A DNA stretch of 64,000 bases from Ornithodoros turicata (taxonomy: Eukaryota > Arthropoda > Arachnida > Ixodida > Argasidae): positions 189,560,031 through 189,624,030 of the forward strand of contig NC_088201.1 in assembly GCF_037126465.1 (NCBI RefSeq), given 5' to 3'. The translations under genes and the position numbers were made by a program. A model generated the notes under the pieces. It was given only the letters and a program-made list of their open reading frames with translations, had not been told where the DNA came from and did no database searches. Below, piece after piece: positions 54,465-64,000 of this stretch (position 1 is the first letter of the stretch; each line of letters begins with the position of its first letter).

Positions 54465-57431
54465 TATTGAAAAATCCCGTATGAGACTCATACGGTTCCT
54501 ATATCAGTTTGTATGGTTCCCGTACAGATTCGTATGGGTCCTATATTTATACATATGGGCCGCCTATGAAGTCATATGTAGGCAATATGGCATTCTTATG
54601 GGTACCGTACGGAGTCATATGGAGTCAATATGGTACTTATGTGGGCCTCATATGAAGTGATATGGGACCGTATATCACATATCTTTCACCCGTATGAAGG
54701 GATGTGGCAGCAATATGGGTTCCATACGACTTCATATGTGACAGCAATAGTACACATATGGGGCCGTATGATGCACATTAGGATAGTATGGGGGACAGGA
54801 ATCACACATGACACATAATTCGAAACGTTGATTCTGCCACATAGTTATGATTACAATTATGCCAAACTAGTTTTTGAAATGGGCCACTTCATTGCATCAC
54901 ACACTTACCTTATAAAAATGGATTGTGCGAACCAAATGTGTGTCACTGCCCTGGAGGAACGTGCAGACACATAAACTCACTGCTACGTTCCTGTGTTAGG
55001 AACTAAATAGTAATGGACGGACGGAAATGATGCAGAAATAGGATACACGCTCCGAGCGACACGCGAGTTGACACACATGACTAGGTTAGGTCAGGTTGGA
55101 TGATGTCACTTTTTGCTAAGAATACAATTAGTTATACCCTAACATAGATTTGTCCTGCTTTCAAACCTTATCCGGTACTCAAAGTATCGATTCTTCAGGT
55201 ATTTATCTGAAGTACACGGGTAGCCTGCTCAAGACTCTTGGGGACCCTTGTGGTTCATGGCAGTAGTGAGTCTCTATCGAGTGACGGTGGTGTCGCTTGA
55301 TGGCGTTGTGCGTCTAATATAGAGGCCTAAAATGTTCCTATCAAGAAGCTACTTGTTGTGACAGATTCCGCATTCCTCCCCCTTCACAAACACGCCCGAA
55401 GTTTCTGAGAAATCCTAACGGTAGCTGAGAAATGTGGAAATTTTTGGCTTCCATCAGCACATATACGACACATTCGGAGCGCCGTCACTCCCGCGGCGTT
55501 TGCCGGATTCACGCCAAAATTTGTGTCCAAATAGGTCTCGAATAGTTCTATGATCGGCCAAATCACACCGCGGTCCGGTCTTTAGCGGTTCAGAAATTGT
55601 GGGTGAAGACGCGTTTGCGAAGCTCTCTTTGAAAATTTTGGGTCCTTTTTCGGAAGGAAGCTCGCGTCCGACGATGTTCATTTTTTGTAACCTACTCTGC
55701 ATGACGTAACAAACGTGACAAAATTTACCGCTGCTCTGGAACTTCACTGATTCTCCAGTTACCGGTTTCCGTGTTTGCACTCCTCACAATACATGTAACG
55801 GGCGGCCGTATTTTCCTAAAACCGCCCCAGTTGCATCTACATAGTCGTCTGTAACATAGTTTTGAATGTCTCGACGCGCTCTTTTCAATCGAGTTTGTCC
55901 TATAGGCCCGCAAAGTTTCGTTCTCCAAGATAAGATATTGGCTTTGTAGTTTTTCGACGCCAACGTGTCTGGGGGACGACGCCCCGAAACGCTTCCCGCT
56001 GTTGAGTGCTGTAAGTTACGTACCTAACGCCCGATTTACCCAACATTTTGCGTGTGCATGCTCCGTACCCTGCACTACAAGTTTCCTATTCGGGCCACCC
56101 GTCAATTTCTAGCTGTTAGGGCGTCATTCCGAAAATTCCTGACGCCGACCCCCGTTCGGCGACATTTGTCTCAGTGTTTGGGTTCGAACCCCACGGGAGA
56201 TCAGAACCTCCCTCTGATGGGCACACGTACTCAAAGCGGGGAAGGTGTAGGAACTTGCAACACCTTTTTATGTCTCTCAGTTCTCTAGTTAGGATCCCGT
56301 GGCAACGGCGGCTTCCTTATACATGGGGCGCGAGGCATTTTTTTCGAAAGTGGGTGTTTCTTGGCGTAGGAAGGTGAATGAGGTCTCGTTTTGACGGGGA
56401 AAACGTCCTCTTTCCGATAGCATTGTTGTCGTGCTCGCGCCGATTTCCGTTCTCTTGATATAGCACGAAGAGCGCCGCGACTGTGGCGTCCCCACCAACG
56501 CCACACGGCCACACGCCACACTCTGCATCCGCCACTGCTGCTCAGTCGACGTTGGAGCACCGGAGGCGTGCGGTCGCGTGTTGTCGTCGTTCCTGTTCTG
56601 GGTGTTTCGGCGTGGCATTGGTGGCTCGGGCTGTTCTAACTGTGTGTTTGTGCCTTGCTAGTGACGTCTGGACATGTTTCTCTGTTTGTACGCCTTGGAA
56701 GATACGACCAGAAGTCGTTGGATTTCGTGAATGGAAGGTTAGTTGAGAGGCTGCTGTGCCATGATTCATGCACGGTTTGCTTGGTAACATTCCTAGCATG
56801 TGGGTTCCTATTACTTTATGCACTCAGTGTGATGGCTACCCTCTTGAGTCCTGTTACCTTATGCTTAACTCGGTGTGGTTGTTGCCGTAGTCGTTAACTG
56901 ATATAGTCACTTGACATTGGGTGAAGTTGTCACATGTGATGCTCCATTGGCCTGTTACAAATGGGGAATCTTCGAATTTCAGACACTTTTGACAGATTTG
57001 TTTCTGTGCACAAGACAAATGGGCTGTCGCACTCCTCACGTAGGAAATGAACACACACGTCGCTGAGATCTTAAAAGACAAAGTAAGTTAAGCTACAGGT
57101 CATTGCAAAGATTTTTACTGAGTTGTGTTTCATGCAAAACAGGTGGGGTGTGCACTTCACCCATGCAACTCCAATGTCTGCTTCATGGCAGTACAAGCTT
57201 TTACAACCGTGCCCTTGAATGTAACAAGCCAAATAAACTGGATAACAGAGAAAAGTTTCCTGGTTCTTTTGCCACTATGTTCGCGTAAAGATATTCAGCT
57301 TATCATACCTACATTTTTCTAAGATCTGTACTGCTTTCACAATGTATTCTCCCCTTTGGTGCTTTGTGTGTAGGTGGATTTTGGTTCCCCACGATGTGTC
57401 ACTGAATGCACCCTGTATAACCTTCACTCCC
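54465..57431 (+). repeat. Left arm of a 7-kb inverted repeat
   Basis: It is complementary to 57748-61513 over nearly its whole length, minus the hAT-type element at 59554-60579 and a segment of about 200 bases (about 55230-55440) present only here. The first 345 bases are an array of CATATGGG/CCCATATG-like motifs starting CCCTATTGAAAAATCCCG. 57082-57290 matches the tail behind the hAT transposase (61514-61705). Short frames in both arms reflect duplication, not shown coding. Divergence looks like a few percent by eye. Confidence 0.85.
57082..57290 (+). repeat. Transposase-tail-like segment with AATAAA, left arm
   Basis: AAGTTAAGCTACAGGTCATT through CATGCAACTCCAATGTCTGC to CAAATAAACTGGATAACAG and TTCTTTTGCCAC. 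The same roughly 190-bp segment lies reversed at 57890-58098 and at 61514-61705, where it forms the last part of the transposase frame. The AATAAA suggests a transcript 3' end. Confidence 0.75.
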
Positions 57432-57747
57432 TATTGAAAAAACCCATATCGAATAAATACGGGTCCCATATATATGGCATTATTGAACATGGGGTTATGT
57501 GTCATATGGACATATGAGTTATATAGACCATACGGGGTCCTCATATGGCCCGTATGAGCCGTACGAGAATCTCCATATCCAACAATCCCGTATAAATGTG
57601 CCCCATACAATTATCATGTGACCCATAGACCCACGTGATTGTGTGAGCCACAACAGAATTATGAGACCGCTTATACGGGGCACAGAGAGCATAAGGTTAT
57701 GTACCACGTTGAAGAAGCCGCTGGTCGGGTAACGGTCGTATGACGAT
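57432..57747. repeat. Asymmetric centre of the inverted repeat, motif array
   Basis: It starts CCCTATTGAAAAAACCCATA, nearly the same terminus as the outer ends, followed by an array of CATATGG/CCGTATGAG/CCCATAC motifs. The arms diverge sharply at ACCTTCACTCC on both sides. It is possibly a separate motif-array element that sits at, or formed, the junction between the arms. Confidence 0.65.
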
Positions 57748-60700
57748 ACGGAGTGAAGGTTATACAGGGTTGACACATAGTGGGGAACCAAAATCCACCT
57801 ACACACAAAGCACCAAAGGGGAGGATACATTGTGAAAGCAGTACAGATCTTAGAAAAATGTAGGTATGATAAGCTGGGTATCTTTACGCGAACATAGTGG
57901 CAAAAGAACCAGGAAACTTTTCTCTGTTATCCAGTTTATTTGGCTTGTTACATTCAAGGGCACGGTTGTAAAAGCTTGCACTGCCATGAAGCAGACATTG
58001 GAGTTGCATGGGTGAACTGCACACCCTACCTGTTTCGCAGGAAACACAACTCAGTAAAAATCTATGCAATGACCTGTAGCTTAACTTACTTTGCCTTTTA
58101 AGATCTCAGCGACGTGTGTCTTCATTTCCTACGTCGGGAGTGCGACAGCCCATTTGTCTTGTGCACAGAAAGAAATCTGTCAAAAGCGTCTGAAATTCAA
58201 AGATTCCACATTTGTTACAGGCCAATGAAGCATCACATGGGACATCTTCACCCGATGTTAAGTGACGATATCGGTTAACGACTACGGCAACGACCACAAT
58301 GAGTTCAGCATAAGGTAACAGGACTCAAGAGGGTAGCAATCACACTGAGTGCATAACGTAATAGGAACCCACACGCTAGGAATGTTACCAAGCAAACCGT
58401 GCATGAATCATGACACAGCAGCCTCAACACTAACCTTCCATTCACGAAATCCAACGGCTTCTGGTCGTATCTTCCAAGGCGTACAAACAGAGAAACATGT
58501 CCAGACATCACTAGCAAGGCACAAACACACAGTCAGAACAGTCCGAGCCACCAACGCCACGCCGAAACACCCAGAACAGGAACGACAACAACACGCGACC
58601 GCTCTCCTCCGGTGCTCAACGTCGCCTGAGAGCAGTGACGGATGCAGAGTGTGGCATCGGGGGCGCCACTGTCGCGGCGCTCTTCGTGCTATATCAAGAG
58701 AACTGATATCGGCGCGAGCACGACAACAATGCTATCGGAAAGAGGACGTTTTCCCCGTCAAAACGAGACCTCGTTCACCTTCCTACGCCAAGAAACACCC
58801 AATATCGAAAAAAAAATGCCCCGCGCCCCATGTATAAGGAAACCGCCGTTGCCACGGGATCCTAACTAGAGAAGGGAGAGAGATAAAAAGGTGTCTCAAG
58901 TTCCTACACCTTGCCCGCTTTGAGCACGTGTGCCCATCAGAGGGAGGTTCGGATCTGCCGTGGGGTTCGTACCCAAACACTGAGACAAATGTCGCAGAAC
59001 GGGGGTCGGCGTCAGGAATTTTCGGAATGACGCCCTAACAGCTGGAAATTGACGGGTGGCCCGAATCGGAAACTTGTAGTGCAGGGTACGGAGCATGCAC
59101 ACACAAAATTTTGGGTAAATCGGGCGTTAGGTAAGCAAGTTACAGCACTGAACAGCGGGAAGCGTTTCGGGGCGTCGTCACCCAGCACGCCGGAGTCGAA
59201 AAACTACAAAGCCAATATCTTATCTTGGAGAACGAAACTTTTCGGGCCTATAGGACAAACTCGATTAAAAAGAGCACGTCGAGACCTTCAAAACTACGTT
59301 ACACACGACTATGTAGCTGTAACTGGGGCGGTTTTAGGAAAATGCGGCCGCCCGTCACATGTATCCTGAGGAATGCAAACACGGAAACCGGGAACTGGAG
59401 AACCGCTAAAGTTACAGAGCTGCGCTCAATTTTGTCACGTTTGGTACGTCATGTAGAGCATGTTACAAAAAAAATGAACATCGTCGGACGCGAGCTTCCT
59501 TCCTAAAAAAGACCCCAAAGTTTGCAAAAAGAGCGTCGCGAACGCGTCTTCACCAGGGTGTCGGAGCGAACCGAAAACCGGAACCGAAAACCGAAAAAAA
59601 ACCGTTATTTTGGTGCGAACCAGAACGGAACCGAAACCGTATACGTTTTTTTCGCTCAGGAGGGAAACCGAAAAATATATTTAACGGTTTTCGGTCCATG
59701 AAAAAACTTCGCCGGTTTGGACTACGGATAGGCGAATGAAACAGACGTCGTGTGCTCTGAAGTTTTGTCATGGATACCATACGAGGGTTACGGTTGCGGT
59801 GGAATGTATGTCGGTATACTATGACCCTTAGGCTCCCTTTGTAATGGTTTATCGTTCGCGCACGCACACAGACTTAGAGGTACATGTGACTCTCTAGCAA
59901 TGTGCCGTAGTGTTCGTTTTAATGTGATCCCGCAAACTCTCCTCAACTAAACAGCTACCCAAGGCGGCTGCATAACGTCTTCTTTATCGGCAATGTCGCG
60001 CAACGCGTCACTTGTTGGAGAGCAGCTAAGTTGAATACATTTACGTATACGCGAGGGCAAGCCCGTGTGAAGTAGCAACTCTTTTGTGGACAGGACACGA
60101 AGAAAATAAAACGGAGCCGTCGAGCGCGTTTGTGAGTGAAGGTGTTCCTGGATTTGCGTCCTACTCGTGCGGTGGTGCTTGCTGGCTAGACAGTAGCAAC
60201 AGACATTCGGATGGGACGCGATCGCTCCAATCCAGCAAGAAAGTACTTTTCGTATGACATCACGAAAAACAAGTCCGTTTGTAACATCTGCTTCAAGAAA
60301 CTAGAAAGTCCATTTGAACAGACAGTAACCTACAGGAACCAGGAGCTACCAATTTCACAGCTGTCTATTAATATTAAATACCATGTATGCGGAATAAACG
60401 GGTTTACATTTTGTAACATTGATTTTTTTGTGGGGATCAATATTCCCAGCAGAAGCGGAACCGGTTAAAAACCGGTATGAACCGTTATTTTTTTGCTCCG
60501 GAGCAGAACCGGTACCGGATCGTTTATGATGTAACTGGAACGAAAACCGGAACGAAAAACGTTTCGGTTCGACACCCTGGTCTTCACTCACAATTTCCAA
60601 ACCGCTAAAGACCGGACCGCGGTGTGATTTGGCCGATCATAGAACTATTCGAGACCTATTTGGACGCAAATTTTGGCGTGAATCCGACAAACGCCGCGGG

Positions 60701-61513
60701 AGTGACGGCGCTCCGAATTTGTCGTATATGTGCTGATGGATGATGAGCAGGCTATCCGAGTACTCCAGATAAATACCTGAAGAATCGATACTTTGAGAAC
60801 GGGAACAGGTTAGAAAGCAGGACAAATCCATGTTAGGGTATAACTAATTGTATTCTCAGCAAAAGCGACACCATCCAACCTGACCTAACCGAGTCATGTG
60901 TGTCAACTCACGTGTCGTTCGGAGCGTGTATCCTATTTCTGCATCGTTTCCGTCCGTCCGTTACTATTTAGTTCCTAACACAGGAATGTAGCAATGAGTT
61001 TATTTATCTTCACGTTCCTCCACGGCAGTGACACACATGTGGTCCGCACAATCCATTTTTATGAGGTAAGTGCGTGACGCAATTAAGTGGCCCGTTTCAA
61101 AAACTAGTTTGGCATAATTGTACCCATAACTATGTGGCAGAATCAACGTTTCGAATTATGTGTCATGTGTGATTCCTGTCCCCCATACTATCCTAATGTG
61201 CATCATACGGCCCCATATGTGTACTATTGCTGTCACATACGAAGTCGTATGGAACCCATATTGCTGCCACATCACTTCATATGGGTGAAAGATATGTGAT
61301 ATACGGTCCCATATCACTTCAGACGAGGCCCACATAAGTATCATATTGACTCCATATGACTTCGTACGGTACCCATAAGAATGCCATATTGCCTACATAT
61401 GACTTCATACGCGGTCCATATGTATTAATATAGGACCCATACGAATCTGTACGGGAACCATACAAACTGATATAGGAACCATATGAGTCTCATACGGGAT
61501 TTTTCAATAGGGT
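57748..61513 (-). repeat. Right arm of the 7-kb inverted repeat
   Basis: The reverse complement of the left arm. It ends in the CATATGGG-type array (about 61170-61513) closing with GGATTTTTCAATAGGG, the exact inverted match of the left terminus. It contains the younger 1026-bp hAT-type element at 59554-60579. No target duplication was found around 54465/61513: the flanks (AGAAAGCA and TGGCAAAA) do not match. Confidence 0.85.
59554..60579 (+). mobile_element. Non-autonomous hAT-type DNA transposon, second copy, 1026 bp
   Basis: The ends are CAGGGTGTCGGAGCGAACCG and CGGTTCGACACCCTG. GTCTTCAC is repeated exactly at 59546-59553 and 60580-60587. Same family as 17524-18544, in the opposite orientation. 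It keeps the BED-like remnant at 60211-60468 (KYFSYDI, CNICFKK) on the plus strand. It is absent from the left arm, so it arrived after the inverted repeat formed. Confidence 0.9.
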
Positions 61514-63481
61514 GGCAAAAGAACCAGGAAACTTTTCTCTGTTATCCAGTTTATTTGGCTTGTTACATTCAAGGGCACGGTTGTAAAAGCTTGCACTACC
61601 ATGAAGCAGACATTGGAGTTGCATGGGTGAAGTGCACACCCTACCTGTTTTGCAGGAAACACAACTCAGTAAAAATCTTTGCAATGACCTGTAGCTTAAC
61701 TTCACAAATTTTTGAAGCGAAGTGTAGGCTCGCTGTCCATCGCCCCGTTTCAACTGAAATATTTTTGTCCAAAATTCGACAAGTGTCCCGTCCTGCGGTA
61801 AGTCATCCGGACTCAGATTGCGCAGGCAACGCCATTCGTTATCGAGAAAATGTGCGCCTGCTTCCTCCAACAGCTGGACAAAGCTGGCAGCCAAAGGAAT
61901 TACTGAAGCGTTCGTTCCTTCTCGTACTTTCGCTGGTGCCAACATCTCGATGTTTCTGAGTACCGGATGTTTGAAAGGTATCCTCTGCATGACTTGGCTC
62001 ACGCTCTCCACAAGAAACTCGAGGCAGCGGAGCCTAAAAAACCTAACTTGTCCCTCAGACACCCTGAGGCTGAGGAGGCTTACGCGGGCTCCCAGATACA
62101 TCTGCTCGAGCGGCACATAGTGCACAGGGTCCCTGAATTGGATGTCCTCCACGGGTGTGTTCCGAATGTACGAGCTTGGGAGGTAGCAATCCATTAAAGT
62201 TCGCACTCTCTTGGTTGCAGCTTCCCGAAAGCTGTGGAGCTGGGGCTGCTCCGACTGCATCAACCGGTTCAAATCGTTGAACACTGGAAGGATGAAATCT
62301 AAAAATTCCAGAAAAAGCTTGTTGACTGGATCGGATAGTCTCTCATGGAAATTAGCAGGAGCTAGGAGTCGCTCCTTTGAAGCCGCTGCGACGAAATATG
62401 CTGTTAACGCGTCGTACTGCTCGAGTACTCGTGCCACTGCTGCGTCCAGCGACAGCCAGCTTGTCTGGGTTGGGCGCAGTAGCTTGTGGGGCTTCAGCTC
62501 GAGTATACGCTGGAATTTTAGACAAACGTCTATCCTTTTCGGGCTGAACGAAATGTAGTTATAAATGTCTCGAACAAGGTCTTCAACTACGCATGGAAGC
62601 TTCGCACAAGCGTAGGAAGCGCATAGGTGGAATGAGTGACATACACAGGTAAGCACGAACAGATTGGGAATGTCTTTTTTAAGCAGAGCCATCACAGAAC
62701 GATTTCTGCCCATCATGACACTCGCTCCGTCCGCTGCAAAGCCTATCATGTTCGTCTTATAAGGTATTCCTTCGGCTTCGAATGCACTGACGAGGGTGCT
62801 GTGAAGCCCAGCAGCAGTACCGTGTTCAACTGGTAGAAGTGCGAAAAAAACATCGTTCACGTCGCCAGCTTCGTAAAATCTCGTTATAACGCACATGTGC
62901 TTCTGCATTGACAAATCGGTTGATCCGTCAATGATAACCGAAAACTTCGACTTTCGAAGTGATTCACAGAGCTTCAGGCGGCTATACTCGCCTGTGACGT
63001 TCTTGATTAATCCAGTGGTCTTCGTCCTAGCACATGCAAGCTTTTTAGCGATTTCTGAGTCTTTCCACACTTGGCGAATTAACTGGGGCAAGTGGTCGGC
63101 AACAGCAATAGCCAAGTTGTGCTCCGCAAAGAAAGCTGCTATCCGTAGCTCCCCTTCCTTTACCAGATCGTCTGTCTCGAAACACCGAGATGATGTTGCT
63201 TGGATAATTGTTGGCTGTTGAGAGAGCTTCTTGCAGTTCTCTTCATGTTTCGCTGTTCCCGCGTGCCGCTCAAGATTCAGTTTCCCTGCGCTTACCGACA
63301 GGTGCATATCACAAACTTTGCAGTATGCAAATCTGACACCTTTTCTGCTTGAAGAGATCCATCGACTGTACCTTTCTTCTTTTGCCCATTCTGCATTATA
63401 TCTCTGTTCGTAGCGCTTCTTCTTTGGTGGCGATTGGGAAGTGTCACCTAGCCTCTTCGACATTTTGTGAACGAACAACAA
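61490..63481 (-). CDS. hAT transposase with N-terminal zinc finger, C-terminus replaced
   Basis: An open frame of 663 residues; the better start may be residue 7 (MSKRLGD). It has a basic leader (PPKKKR at 18-23) and a zinc finger CX2CX15HX5H (C54, C57, H73, H79). The DDE core has VIIDGSTDLS (D185), GFAADGASVMM (D251) and CVCHSFHL (C279/H282). A helical insertion contains QTSWLSLDAAVARVLEQYDA. The frame reaches LQKFVKL (about 595), where hAT proteins continue into the hATC dimerisation region. Instead it runs into a repeat-derived tail of about 65 residues (61705-61514) and finally into the inverted-repeat terminus. It resembles BED/TTF-type hAT proteins such as the ZNF862/SCAND3 group. Without hATC it is probably not an active transposase; a domesticated or pseudogenised role is possible. 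Confidence 0.85.
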   Translation of the reverse strand: MLFVHKMSKRLGDTSQSPPKKKRYEQRYNAEWAKEERYSRWISSSRKGVRFAYCKVCDMHLSVSAGKLNLERHAGTAKHEENCKKLSQQPTIIQATSSRCFETDDLVKEGELRIAAFFAEHNLAIAVADHLPQLIRQVWKDSEIAKKLACARTKTTGLIKNVTGEYSRLKLCESLRKSKFSVIIDGSTDLSMQKHMCVITRFYEAGDVNDVFFALLPVEHGTAAGLHSTLVSAFEAEGIPYKTNMIGFAADGASVMMGRNRSVMALLKKDIPNLFVLTCVCHSFHLCASYACAKLPCVVEDLVRDIYNYISFSPKRIDVCLKFQRILELKPHKLLRPTQTSWLSLDAAVARVLEQYDALTAYFVAAASKERLLAPANFHERLSDPVNKLFLEFLDFILPVFNDLNRLMQSEQPQLHSFREAATKRVRTLMDCYLPSSYIRNTPVEDIQFRDPVHYVPLEQMYLGARVSLLSLRVSEGQVRFFRLRCLEFLVESVSQVMQRIPFKHPVLRNIEMLAPAKVREGTNASVIPLAASFVQLLEEAGAHFLDNEWRCLRNLSPDDLPQDGTLVEFWTKIFQLKRGDGQRAYTSLQKFVKLSYRSLQRFLLSCVSCKTGRVCTSPMQLQCLLHGSASFYNRALECNKPNKLDNREKFPGSFATLLKNPV

Positions 63482-64000
63482 GAGCTAGGAAGCGTTGGAG
63501 ATACGCGAACGGCGAACACCATTGAACTGCGTAAAAGCAATGCAAGCAGCGTTTCGTTTTGTCCAAAAGCGATTGCGCATGCACACGAAATAGGACTCCC
63601 TCTCCAACTTGGACCTCCTCAAACTCTGCACGCGTAGCATGTTACGAATTGAGGTGGACAGGGTTTATTATTATTATGGCGTGTCGAAAAGCGAGCAAAA
63701 AGACACGAACAGCACAGGATGAGCCCGTCGCTCGTGTCTCGCTATTGACATGTCGTCTTCAACTAGCCCACCTCTCCACGTTAAGTAAATTATTCTTACT
63801 ATTTTGTTTCTGTGCTACTTTCAGTTCCTCCGGGTATCAGAGGGTTTATTATTATTATACTATTCTGTTCCCGCGCTACTCTCAGTTCCTGCAAGTAACT
63901 CGTCAAAGACATACCCGAGCTTCAGTGGATCTGTGCTAGGACCTGCAACCATGCATCAGACGTCGTTTCACGCCCCAACATACTTGTATTTGGACGTGGT
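63482..64000. repeat. No gene; TTATTATTA tracts and a two-copy tandem repeat
   Basis: GGGTTTATTATTATTAT occurs at about 63659 and 63842. About 63795-63830 and 63858-63893 share TACTATT.TGTT.C, GCTACT.TCAGTTCCT, so there is a tandem repeat of about 65 bp. The transposon end 5' of the transposase should lie here or beyond the window; no terminal repeat was recognised. Confidence 0.4.

Noticed and set aside
56285..56823. Overlapping frames in both arms of the inverted repeat that look conserved
   Set aside because: They match because the arms are duplicates. There are no domain motifs and both strands are equally open, so coding is not supported.
54465..61513. A single DNA transposon with clear target duplication
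   Set aside because: The outer flanks do not match at any length from 2 to 10 bases, so only the inverted repeat itself is claimed.

Overview
This is a eukaryotic window, most likely from a hard tick or another arachnid. The retrotransposon, SINE and BEN/THAP-type sequences look like tick repeats; this is a judgement from family resemblance, not a database search. There is no bacterial gene organisation. Almost everything recognisable is mobile DNA in several nested layers, nearly all of it decayed, plus a few spliced or gene-like pieces.

Layout. 1-3990: a minus-strand RNase H-bearing non-LTR retrotransposon (I/R1-like), split by an insertion with a tRNA-like SINE head. 3991-4680: a tandem array of small exon-intron units. 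5351-6455: a pseudogene of the P2X7 intracellular-domain family. 6712-12833: CR1/Jockey-like elements, one with an intact 601-residue reverse transcriptase frame, and a Penelope-like GIY-YIG fragment. 15030-15760: a broken mariner. 17350-19400: SINEs, one split by a 1.0-kb hAT-type element with a perfect 8-bp target duplication. 19862-25937: a composite minus-strand retrotransposon. 25938-29832: a segment bounded by GGTGGTCCACC-type arrays that holds a phase-consistent spliced BEN-domain gene. 29833-41065: plus-strand retrotransposon pieces, including an inverted duplicate of the 19.9-25.9 kb composite, two copies of a 1.09-kb element with 8-bp duplications, and a 785-bp hAT-like element. 41387-42140: a broken THAP gene. 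42490-54464: three nested minus-strand retrotransposons carrying two SINEs and one opposite-strand insertion. 54465-61513: a 7-kb inverted repeat, itself hit by a second copy of the 1.0-kb hAT element. 61514-63481: a hAT transposase frame of 663 residues that stops just before the C-terminal dimerisation region.

How the parts relate. Non-LTR elements supply ORF1 (zinc knuckles), endonuclease, reverse transcriptase and RNase H fragments. SINEs with 11-12-bp duplications were probably mobilised by such machinery. Several non-autonomous DNA elements have ends built from a family-specific short motif repeated with drift, possibly transposase-binding arrays. The insertion order can be read in places: SINE then hAT at 17.5 kb; retrotransposon then 0.9-kb element then inverted duplication at 21.0/36.2 kb. 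The most unusual items are the mini-exon array, the BEN gene between motif arrays, and the 7-kb inverted repeat whose CCCTATTGAAAA ends recur beside the BEN segment.
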